Origin: Hemibagrus wyckioides
Taxonomy: Eukaryota; Chordata; Actinopteri; Siluriformes; Bagridae
Length of the DNA: 64,000 nt
NCBI RefSeq assembly: GCF_019097595.1
Contig: NC_080717.1
Location: 22,749,376-22,813,375 of the forward strand
Direction: 5' to 3'
Positions 14,144-26,300 of the stretch are shown here, one piece after another. Below the pieces are notes generated by a model. The model was given only the letters and a program-made list of their open reading frames with translations. It ran no database searches and was not told the DNA's origin. Position numbers and translations under genes: made by a program. Every line of letters begins with the position of its first letter. The first letter of the stretch is position 1.

Positions 14144-15170
14144 CATACAAAACCATCTAGGACTGGTTTTTCCACCACCCTTTCAGGGTTAAGGAGAGTA
14201 GGGACAGCAGGGAAACCACAGCTGGATGGTGGTACATATTCCTGCTGTTTTGTTGTGGCGAGAAAAATGCTCTTTCGGTTGGATTTTCATGTGATTCCAA
14301 ACTTTTGTGTTAAAATACTGAGTTCTCAGCGAAATGTGTAAAAGTTGGCAGGTCTGGCAATATAATAAAATCAGAGTAAACATCACCGGATATCGTGGCA
14401 GTGTAATATCATGTGGAGATGATGAACTCGTAGTATTACACATCAATGGCTAATAATTATTAACAAATGCTTGAAATAAGTGATATTCAACAGAGAGAGA
14501 GAGAGAGAGAGAGAGAATCAGTGTAAGTGCTCTGAGGTAATGCTGTTTCTTTAAGTTTTCTGAGACTGTTCGAGACCGAGGGCTTTGTGCTTTAGCTTTA
14601 TATTGTTTCTTATTAGTTTCAAGTGGAATTAAAAGAGAGGCTAGGTGAGGGATCAGCTGTTCATAGCCATTATAATAAAAGTGATAATAGCAGCTATCCT
14701 GCTTCACAGACATTACACATTAAGTGGCATAAGAGGAATTTAACACTTTGGGATGTGTTGCTATAAAAATAAAAAGATCAGACAGCACACAACCCATGTG
14801 TAAAAGGTTTATCTATAACAGCACACCTCATCATGTTTCATTCCTTCATTATATCCCTGGATTAGCATCCCATCCAATGTGTATTTCCTGCCTCATTCCC
14901 AGTGTTCCCAGGAGAGGCTCTGGATTCACAGCGACCCTGATCGAGATAAAGTGGTCACTGAAATTTAGTGGGAGAGTGAGTATTAATGAGCATGTGCGTG
15001 AGATCTGTGAGAGTAGTGTACGTTCACACAAACCAGTATGCCCAAGCCAGAATAAATAGACTGATGAATTACATTAAAAAGAGAAATTAAACAAAAGATA
15101 ATCAGACTGAAAACCACAAAACAATAGCCCAGCAATTGAGAAGTTGTCAGTCTATACATTCGCAAACTCC
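14144..15170 (-). other. chst8: chst8 3' UTR (proposed)
   Basis: Follows the stop codon at 15173-15171. Includes a (GA)n run at 14491-14516 and a minus-strand dispersed-repeat fragment at 14860-14965. The 3' end depends on which poly(A) signal is used. Confidence 0.4.
14860..14965 (-). repeat. dispersed teleost repeat fragment
   Basis: Short 3'-type fragment, 'agcatcccatccaatgtgta ... cccagtgttcccaggagaggctctggattcacagcgaccctga' (shortened), of the same interspersed family as 6735-6960, inverted. Confidence 0.55.
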
Positions 15171-15767
15171 TCAGTGCAAATCCGAGAAAGGTCTGGAATA
15201 GTTGAACATTAGATAATCCATATAGAAAAAGTCGTAGGTTTTCTGTCTCTCGTTTAAAGTCAGCTGAGAGAAATACTCCTGTGTAATGCGTGAGGACGTC
15301 CTGGCTGCATTCGGGTTCCTGTCTTTAAAGCTGGGGAAAGTCAGGTTAGCAGGCGCTCCGATCCCCCTGAGGAGGAAATTGGCTTCCTCTTCAATTGTCT
15401 CAAACTTGCCAATGAAGTCGTAGTTTATAAGGCAGGGGCTGCAGAGCTGCACCACACGCTCCCAGTGGATATCCATCCCCACAGGACGCCGAACATCCAG
15501 CAGATACTGGATGAATTCTTTGAAGGTCACACCCTCTCCGGTGAGCAGGGCTGACCTCGAGGCGTTAGCACGGTATTTGGCGATAATGGGCTTCCCAAAC
15601 ACTGGGTGATAGTACGAGTTCGGGCTCTCAAACTTGTCCCGGAAAGCTGAGACAAGCCTCTCGAATGGCTCTCTCAGGAAAAGCACTTTGGTGTAGGTGT
15701 TCAGGCGATGGGCAATCTGTTTGTGGTCGAAGGAGTCCAGTCGCTTTAAGTGGTTCGCATAATGCAC
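15171..15767 (-). CDS. chst8: chst8 coding exon 4 (3'-PAPS site to stop)
   Basis: Acceptor CTCTTTACAG| at 15770-15768, phase 0, first codon GTG (Val). It encodes 198 residues starting [15 protein letters not shown], with the 3'-phosphate-binding motif near its start, the conserved [20 protein letters not shown] segment and a terminal DLH followed by TGA. The ending matches the usual CHST8 terminus, so the protein is not truncated. Confidence 0.96.
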   Translation of the reverse strand: MHYANHLKRLDSFDHKQIAHRLNTYTKVLFLREPFERLVSAFRDKFESPNSYYHPVFGKPIIAKYRANASRSALLTGEGVTFKEFIQYLLDVRRPVGMDIHWERVVQLCSPCLINYDFIGKFETIEEEANFLLRGIGAPANLTFPSFKDRNPNAARTSSRITQEYFSQLTLNERQKTYDFFYMDYLMFNYSRPFSDLH

Positions 15768-18700
15768 CTGTAAAGAGCAACGACCATAAAAATATGAAAC
15801 ACATTACAGTCACAGACATAAAAAAAAAAAAAAAAATTCCAGTTGAATAATCTTTACATTAATGAAGACTAAACTATAATTGATGAAGGTTGTTCCCATA
15901 ATGCACCTGTTCGTGTCTGAGCTCCATTGTGGAGGACGCCTGGCCCTGCAGGACCATCAGCACACGCTTCCAGTTGGAGCAGCCCGCCTTGGGCACCTCG
16001 CAGTACAGGAGCTTGTGTGTGTCCTCGACGTAGATGCGGGACACCTGCCTGCGGCTTACGGTCCTCGTGAGGCTTCTGTATTTGGCACACACGTCTCTCA
16101 TCAGCTTGCGGCGGGACTGCTGTATTTGGGTCAACCGGTGGATGTGGTTGGACGCCTGGCCAGCAGGAGTGCTGTTGAGCTGCCGGAGCAGGGCTGAGTT
16201 CTTCAGGAGGAGCTTGCGATAGTTCTTGGTGATTCGAGGTGCGTTGCCTTTGGGGTGATTGACAGGATTTACTTGGTGAACACGACTCAGCTTTTGGCCT
16301 TTTGGCCTAGAGGTGTGTGTGTTATTGTCTAGACAATAAGGGCACGGGTCCTGCAAAGAAGATAAAGATTTAATTAGAGATAAATTATACGGTACCAGAA
16401 ATAAGTAATAGAACAGAAACTGAAACAATCACGTGTTTTTCAGATTTAGATGATGGAACAAAACATAACTAAAATGAACAGACATGTTTACGAAGACGAA
16501 GTCTGTACACAGTCTATTTATCACGTACAGCAAAGCACAGGGCAGTGTGTGTTCACAGATAAAATTATAATCAGGATTATTTCACTGAATATAGAAATCA
16601 TTAATATTTAACACTTACTCATGCATTTTAAGGCATAAAACTTTGATTATACTTTATTCATCTTTTTCTTTTCTTTTTTTTACTTTAACAGAAACCTGCA
16701 CATTTAATGAATAACTCACTGAATGTCTGAACGTCAAAATAGATAAAGATGAATGTGGAGCACATGGCTTAATGCATCACAGTCCATAAAACCTGCAATC
16801 CAATGCCTGTAAAATATTCAAGCCAATTTGTTACCTCTATATAAGCTCATGAATATCGATTATGTAGATTATGTGTTAATAATTGGAGAAGCCAAAAGAA
16901 ATGAGCAATTGTAATATGATTCATTGTGTAGCCCCTAATTTTATTCCTGCGGCAAATGATTGCTGTTAAATTATTACTGAATCAGTGTTTTATATATTTT
17001 TCCAAAGGGAAAGTTGAAAGACAGTTAATTAAACAACCCCAAAACAAAACAAAAAGTGTCTTAGTCGTCCACCACAAGCTACCAGGTCACTCTCAGATCT
17101 CCCATCAGTGTTAAACTAGCCTAAAATCTGGTGAGTGAAAGCCATAGTGTATAATTTACATCACTTTATCAAACTATTCACTGAGCCCTATGGAGGGGGA
17201 CGGAGTCATCCGGGAAGAGACCCCTCCCATCAGTGTATAAAGATTTAATTATAGGACAAAGCTGATCCGTCAGAAGAATTTTGCACTGGATTGCATTGTC
17301 TCTTCCCTTCTGAATGGACAAGTGGATCTGAAGCATGCTAGCAAAATAAATAAATGCCCCCTTCACTATAATATTTAATTTGCCCCACTGACTGATGGTC
17401 TATTTGTTCAAACACAACCACAATGTGGCGCTCTTGTGCAATTTTTTTTAGGTCTGCTAGTTTCATTTAGGAGAAACGGAACACTTTTAGCTGAGGTGAT
17501 GGGATTATTACCTGAAATTTTATTCTAATACGCCGCAAATGTGAACTTAATTTACTCACCGGCTGCTGCTGTGGGAACACGAGCTTTCCACCTACACGAG
17601 AGGAGAGAAACAGAGCACACTTTTTAATTTAGTACCTTTTCTCAGCTTATAGCAGTGATGTGCATCTGAACCAGTGCTCTTAAAGAATACTAAATCTCTC
17701 TCTCTCTCTCTCACCCCCACCCCCCGCACACACACACATAAACATATACATTTGCTTTGCATCAACTCCTACAGATACAGTGCGGGGAAAGGGTAAGGTG
17801 ATGGAGCAAGGCAGTCTACGGAAGAGAGAAGCAGAAGGAGTCTGACTCCCACAGCCGGCACTAATGTTTATGCCACTGCTCACTGCAGCATCCAGATGGC
17901 AACTCAGCAGCGTCAGGAACATCATTAACACCAAGGTTTCTATATGCAAAACACATAGGTGTGTGCAAGAAGAATAAGAAGTTATCATAAGCAAAAAAAA
18001 AAAAAAAACCCAACACAACAAACTGCCCTAGTCAGCATCATACACTATAAATAATAGCAAAGCAAGCCCTATGAGAGTGATGTAGCTATTAGTTAGAGGC
18101 AAGCAGGGATTTATAAAAAAATAATCTGGGCTGCTTCTGCAAGTGTGTCTAAAAACGTGATATCTCACTAGTGCCGAGTTTGCAAATTATTGACAGCTGA
18201 GGCTTCTCCCCAGCTGCTCTTGACTAGCGGCAGCAGGCTGTCTCTCCAGAGTACAGCAGAGATTAGACCTGGACATGAGTCACACTCAGACAGCCACGAG
18301 TTTGGACGAGGTGTCTGAGTGCCTCGACGCTGGACATACGGTGGGCTGGAAATGCAACCTCTCCACTGTGTGTCTCACACTCTCCTCATATCTCTGACTA
18401 TCACGTTAATACCGCGTTGAACGGACTAGCGACGGAACTGGATCTGGAACCATAATTAGTAATGCAATCTTTTCATCTAATTAATCTTCTGATCTAATTA
18501 CATTCTGAGTGAACTGGTTTACTGGGTTTCAACAGACCTTTATGAACAGTAATAATCTCCTGTTCTAATAAGAAGAAAGGCCCTCACCAGCCACTTTAAT
18601 AACTCTCGCTCCAGCATGCAAATTCATGAAATTATGCAGGTAACAGGTCAACGGCTTCAGTTAATATTCACATCAAACATCAAAAAAGGGAGACTCTGTA

Positions 18701-21700
18701 ATCTCAGTCACTCTTACCGTGGCATGGGTTGGGTGCCAGATGGGCAGGGTTGAGTATTTCAATTAGCATTTCATGCAAAACAGTCTTTAGGGTTTACACG
18801 GAATGGTGTGAAATACAAAAAAATAACATCCAGTAGGCTGCAGTTCTGTGAGAAATGCCTTACTGACCAGAGATTCTTTCCATACTGTAATATTTGCGCA
18901 TTCTGAACTGTTACTACAGCTAACATACACTATACTGGCAAAAGTTTTGGGACACCAATTCAAATCATTGAGTTCAGGGGTTTGGCTTGGCCCCTTAGTT
19001 CCAGTGAAAGGAACTCTTAATGCTTCATCATACCAAGACATTTTGGACAATTTCATGCTCCCAACTTTGTGGGAACAGTTTAGGGATGACCCCTTCCTGT
19101 TCCAACATGACTGCACACCAGTGACCAAAGCAAGGTCCATAAAGACATGGAGGAGCGAGTATGGTGTAGAGGAACTCGACTGGCCTGCAAAAAGTCTCCG
19201 CTCTAATTCATCCCAAAGGTGTTCTATCGGGTTGAGGTCAGGACTCAGTCAAGTGGCCGGGTTTTCATTTCACTGAAGGGTGTACATTGTATAACTGTGT
19301 AAATGTGTAGGTGAAAAATAAAAATCTTCAAAAGGTGAGAAGGAGAAAAGTCATGATTCAGATTGAAACTGAGAGGAAAGTTCCGGTAACTCATACAACT
19401 GCTTTTTATAACTATGGTGAGCAGAAAAGCATCTCAGAATGCAACACACGTCAAACCCTGAGGCAGACGAGCTACAACAGCAGAACATCACACTGGATTC
19501 CTCTACTTTCACCTCACTGGAATCTGAGGCTACAGTGGGCACAGTTTCACCGAAACTGGACAATTCAAGAAAAAGTAAAGAAAACTGTGTAGTTGCTTGA
19601 CTGTGCTCACTGTAGCTGTCACTGTTAGTGACAGTCTCCTTCATGGACTGTAAAAAATTATTACAGGAGCAATTTAGTCAATCTCTAAATGACCATTAGA
19701 GTCAGGACATTGTAAGTCTAAATGCTGATGGTACCACAGCCCTTTGAACCAAATGCGCAGATCAAGTTTCCCCAGATACATAAAATTAAAATCATCTCAA
19801 CTTGAAGTTTTATGTGACGCTGAAAACTCTTGTCTTACAATGAACTCTATGCTCTGATGCTTTTGGGGGAACTTAAAGATCAGGTCAGAGTGACACTAGT
19901 ATCTGTTAGCACAGGTGCTAATCAGTACTGCTCTTCTTGACTGTTTGGCTAGCACTGAGTGAACAGCCTTAGGACAGAGTATGAAGGCAGTGTGTTGGGT
20001 TTCAGAAGTTACTTCATCATCGCAGTTAACAAAAATCGCCAAATTGTTATCTACGGTTAAATGATTAAAAGATTAAATAATAAAAAGAAAAGTACCACTC
20101 GTCTCCTCTTTCTGAATATAAAATGAATAATTCTCTAATAGCTTTACTCTTTCTTAGTCGTTACACCTGCTTCCAATATTTTACAGAACTTTTAATAGCC
20201 TTTCTCTCTATTCTCTAGAATGCTGTCGATGATGGGGTTTTTCTTTCTGACGAAATGCAAACCGTCATTTAGTTAACACTCACTTTATCATCTACTATCG
20301 TGTGTGCTTGAATAGATAACTACAAGAAATCACACAAATCATGTCATATCCAATCGTACAACAATGTATGCAAATAATCCATAAAACAGTGAGAATTGTC
20401 ACTAAATAATAAAATCTCTCGCACTTTAATTACAAGCTTTTTCTAATAAGATTACATAATAAAGATGAATAATAACAGTGATAATGACCTTTTTGAGATA
20501 TGGAGCGGTTTATAGGACGCACATGCCTGTGAAATGCACTGAATACTTCTCTAGTGTGCGTGAACGTCTAAGTTCCTTGATTAGGATTTTTGATGATTGC
20601 ACATTTTTGTTCCTAGATAATTATAAATGCACTTGCATGAAGCAGGCTCTTGAACGGTCCATAAAAGGAAAGAGATTTTGAATTTCCAGCAGATCCCACA
20701 ACATATTCATTATGTCTCCTCTCTTTTATTCATAGATGTGGAACCCTGCTGATGTGCCTGGGTTTCAGCATAATATTTGTCCCCACATGGAGCTCAGCTT
20801 TAGGCTCATAAAGAAAGCAGAAAGTGTTGCGTCTGCCGACTCCATGTGCCAACGTGATACAATATACCAACACAACGGCGCCAGTCAGTGTGTAATGACC
20901 GCTACCTGCGACTGAAGATCATAACTGTTGTGCATTTACATTTACATTATGAAAGCGGGAGAAATAAAGAGTAGCCATTAGACAGCACCGTGAAACGTTC
21001 CTCAGCACTAAACTGCCATGTACAAGCACCGTGGAAGAAATAAAGGAAAATGGAAGCGGAGAGGAAAAGAACAGATGATCTGCGTTTAAGCGGCTGAATG
21101 TCGTCAGCGAGCTCTCCTCCCTACAGGACCTGGCACATCTCTCAGGTCTATTAGATCAGAGTCATGGCACAGACAGGCAGAATAAACGACACGACTCGGA
21201 GCTGGAGAGCAGCACGTCAGCACAGTAGGAGCTGGCAAAGATGGAGCACTGCACACGCTGGCGCTCTGATTCAACTCTCCTTACAGCCTTCAGGATAACT
21301 AAGAGTCTAGTGTGGAAGAACCTGCGCCTTGGTAATGGACTCAATGAAACAATAATAATCAGTATGGGCTTGATTTAAGGCACACATTCAAGGAATAAAA
21401 CATTTGGGGGTGTGGAATTATAGGCAAATAATCCGTGATGGGGAGGTGTAATGAGGGCAGGTTACTGTTCCCACACTAACGATGACTGTTTTCCAGTGAA
21501 CGCACATGCCAAAGTGAACACTACGATACATGTACAGTTGTCTTTATTCAAGAAAGACGCTGTAGTTTTTATTACTTACATTTAAGCGATCTTTAATCCA
21601 TCATATCATGCTAAAATAAAGAAAAAATGCTAACTCTACTATCCTGGGGGCAGTGGTAGCGCAAGTGGTTAAGGTTCTTATTTGTTGATTGGAGGATCAG

Positions 21701-22737
21701 GGTTCAAGCGCTGTCGCTGTAGGGCCCCTGAGTAAGGCCCTTCAACTCTCCCTGCTCCAGGAGTACTGCATCATGGCTGACTCTGTGTTCTGACCTCAAC
21801 CTCCAAAGATGCGAGGAAAGAATTTCACTGTGCTGTAATGTATATATGTATATGACAATAATAAAGGCTTCTTCTTCTGAAAACATAAAGCTACAGCTTC
21901 AGATATTTCAAATTGCACTGCCTTGCTCAGACCCTCACTGGTGTCAGGGTTTGTGTATTTCTGATATTCTCCGTGTAGAGGTACTGGACAGGAACGCATC
22001 ACACACATCCTAAAAACAACACTCTGGATAATTTTAGCATTATCATCTATCAGTGCCTAAGCTGACAGGTGTGTGTAAGCCAAAGTAGGGCACAGACACA
22101 GGCGTATTCATGAGTGAAAAAACCTGTCATTGTGGCCCAGCTGATTTACATTCCAGTCCTGACATGGGAAGAATCAAGTGGCGCACCAAAACAAGCAGAC
22201 TTCAGTTACCGAGTAATAGCGTTAGACAGAACATTATCCAGTTCATGCACATGATCAAGATTAAATGAACCTCGAAATGTTAAATCAATAGAAGGTCATA
22301 TGTGGTATCGGTGGCTAATTGCACTCATAATTACCGAAGCAAAGCAGATGGTGTCATGGATTATTTCACACACACCATACTGCGACGGATCCCGCGAAGC
22401 CTGAGCCTAATCTTAGCTCCGACTGCCAGTTTCGGTGTCTCCGACTCGGCGGTGTGTGTGTCAGTATGGGGGCCGATATCCATGTTCCTGAATCCAAGAA
22501 TGTGTTTCAGAAAGTGTTGCTCCATGGTTTGTGTGTGTGTGTGAGTGTGTACGTGTGTGAGTGTGTACGTGTGTCAGGTAGCTCTAAAAAAAGGAGGCTG
22601 TAGGAAATGTTCCAAACCGGTGTTACCTCAACAATACCAGCAATTGTATATTCAAATATAAGAAAATCTCGAAATCTAACATGCAAACCCTTCTGTAACA
22701 TTAAAATTTGTAAATCTCCCTTTTGGGTTGAATAAAG

Positions 22738-22811
<74 letters not shown>

Positions 22812-22863
22812 CACACAGTTTTGTTGTATTCCTTATGAGCAATGACAATATAGTTTATTCTAT

Positions 22864-22947
<84 letters not shown>

Positions 22948-22999
22948 CACACAGTTTTGTTGTACTCCTTATGAGCAATGACAATATAGTTTATTCTAT

Positions 23000-23083
<84 letters not shown>

Positions 23084-23135
23084 CACACAGTTTTGTTGTA
23101 CTCCTTATGAGCAATGACAATATAGTTTATTCTAT

Positions 23136-23207
<72 letters not shown>

Positions 23208-23274
23208 CACACAGTTTTGTTGTATTCCTTATGAGCAATGACAATATAGTTTATTCTATTCTATTCTTTTCTAT

Positions 23275-23346
<72 letters not shown>

Positions 23347-26300
23347 CATAAATGAAGCAAGAATATTTTGGTACACACCCTTGGATGTTAACATGGATGT
23401 TTCCTTATTGTAATTCTATTCTTCAGCTTACTTCAGCTATAGGAGAGTTTGTGCCTCTGTGGTGTTAGTTAGCAGTTCGTCCCACGTGTAAGATTAGATG
23501 TTTGCTCCATTTCCTTGTCTCACAAAATTTTTTAGAATTAAATCCAATCGTTTAAATCCTGATTTTTGTATATTGTGATTTTTGTAGGGATGGGCAAATT
23601 GCTAACTCGGGCGACCGGGAAAAGCAGCTCACATTTTTATTCAGTTTTCCGGTGGACAAGCAAAATCAGTAAAAGGTTACCATAATATTTTTTTTTACTT
23701 CACATATCAAACAGCTGGAAAAAGAAAAAAATTTCCCTCCTCACTGGTGTGCACGGCATTCTGTATTCAGCTCCAGCCGCCTGCTGCACTACACATGTGA
23801 AGCAAACACATGGTCCTGCTGCTGGTAGGAACTATTTTTACTAAGCATATTAATTAGCTTGAATGGATTATTTTTGTTTTCCCGAATCAGGAATAGAGGG
23901 ATGTGATAACTGACTACACTGAGGAAAAATACAGTAGAGCACTCTAATGCTCTGTTAAACTCTATTAAACACACAGCCAGCTCGCATTTCACTTCACTGT
24001 GCATAAATGACGACACTAAACAGACACAGGCTTAACTTTAAACCACAGACGAGATGCTTCATCACCAGAGACATCACCATGATACACCGGAGACTACGGC
24101 TTCATAAAACTTATTTTCTACAGTCTGTTTTAATGCATATAACGAGCTCATCATGCTTTGGAGTAAGAGCTATAAAGCTATAGAGGACAGCTATAAACAG
24201 TCGTTCCGGCACCAGAGTCTCTTGAAGTTAATCCATTTATCTGGAGTGTCCACCATACACCATCCAGTGTCCCTGCTTTCTCTCTGACTTTATCTGATCT
24301 CAGCCATGCTATACATCAATATTTATATCTCTCAGACAGAAGACGGAAGAAAAGTAAACATCTCTAGACACCAAAGCCGGCAGTGGGAAAGAAAAGTAAA
24401 TGTACAGTGACAAAAAGGGTTTCGTGTTTGTGTCACTAAACGAGGGACTGGATTGGGGGATAGATGAATGGATGGGCGGATGAACTGGATCGACGAATGG
24501 ATAAATGCAAAAAGAAAGATGGTTGGATAGAAAGTGCTGTTTTTTTTTGTCGTCCCAAGAGACACCAGGCTATTTACAACACAGTTCAAAATGCCGGAGA
24601 ATACAAGACCTTCCCTCGCCCTTAATTTTTTCCTCCCCTAAAAAATCCTTTCAAGCACACTTTGGGAGTGTGAAAGTCTGCAGCAGTCTGGTCTTTTATT
24701 TAGAGTCTGTCTCCTCATTTATTGTGAGGCACTTCACTTGTTTACTCCTGTTGTGTTAGCAGACCCCCTGATGCCGCCGCCGTCTGTTGTGTGCTGGTGT
24801 GCTGAAAGTCAGAAAGTGTGTGTTTCCTCATCAGTGTGCTTCAGTCTCTGCCCCCTACACACCCACGACGAGCCCGCATGCTCTCCAACTCTTCATTAAC
24901 TTTTATTAGCATGCATCTCTCTCCTTACTTCTAAGTTTTAAAACTCTCTCAAGCGCACAGCGTTGGTGTTTACATGATGGACACCTTGCAGCATTATAAT
25001 TATTTAGAAGAAAAGCAAACATGATGATGATTAAGATACTGCATGGGAATCCTGAGACATGATGAACTGGTTAAAATCCAAAGCTAGGCATTAGTGACTA
25101 ACGTTATTAAAGCAGATTAGGACTACAACAACATGTTTAATGAGGAGTAAACACCTGCTATGGGGCTCATGCTCTCTGTTCAGGTCATGTATTTAGACAG
25201 ACCCAGTCAGACCTTGGCTGTTTCTTTTTTACTCAAAACAGAATGGTCCAAGACAAAGACCTGAGCTTATTATTCCTGCGAACCAATACTAAGTGAATGC
25301 TGTCATTCAAATACCTTGCTGGATCGTATTAATATTTACTCATGTCAAATTCTGTGTGCTTGTGTACGTGTGTTATAAAGGAATTGTTTTTGTAACGCGT
25401 CTGTTTCTTTACTTCCTCATACCTTTAAAATGATCTTAAATACACCAAGTATGCAACTCTTCATAAATCTAGGCGACAGCCCGCATGGCTCAAAAGGAAA
25501 ACATGGCGTAGAACAAACATACTTGTATTTCTTGTTACAAAAAGAAATCGTCTGTAGCTATCGTAAGAACTACAAAAGCTTATGATCTTCAAAAACCATT
25601 CATTACTGACTACTGATTAAAGTAAAAAACAAACAGTCACTCGCAGTCTGAAATCTGAACTGCAGGTGGCTTTGCTGTTACACTCTGTCCACCCTTTCCT
25701 TTGTGGCTATGCAAAGATCATCTCCATCATCTGCTCGGGAGTGGTGGAGAAGGCATTCTTTAACATTCTGTTTAATCTTTCCACTACATTATTATCTTGT
25801 GGAGTTGTGAGCGTAAGCGTCATTGCGTCATTAATTGTTATGATAGATACTCAGGATAATGCATCACAATGCAGCACGAGCGAGTCACCCAGTGGGTGAA
25901 ATCTTCCTTCACTGTGGAAAGACTTGTTGGCAAGACGTGTGCTGGCTGGCTGGAGTAAATGGATTGGACAGGATTGGATCTATCATCTAGGGATACACCT
26001 GGCTGGAGAGGAAAATAGGAACAGATGGGGCTAGCCCTTAGAAAGTATGGGATGAAGGTTCGTGCCGCTCTGCCATGCATAAAGTCTACCTGGTAAATGA
26101 GGTGTTCTGACCAGTAATTGTGTTTCAGTCATTTGTGTCCAGAGCTGGATATTGTGTGATTAATCTAAGGTGATCTGTCCTGACGTGTAATCTCCAACAT
26201 AGACCAAAGCTTTATCTTTATACCACTGCTCTGCAGAGGTTAGGCTATGAGTAGCATAGGCATGCGGTTTCTCAATGTCATCCTGACGCTGTCAGAACAC

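Noticed and set aside
15874..15906. Extension of chst8 exon 3 (…GNNLHQL then stop) as the true end of the protein
   Set aside because: It lies past a usable GT donor, lacks the 3'-PAPS site, and exon 4 continues the family sequence exactly.
18848..19276. 142-codon plus frame as a gene
   Set aside because: It is part of two nested Tc1 relics, one internally inverted.
25666..26080. Possible retroelement coding remnant
   Set aside because: Both strands have short frames but neither contains a motif (protease, RT, RNase H, integrase) that I can point to.
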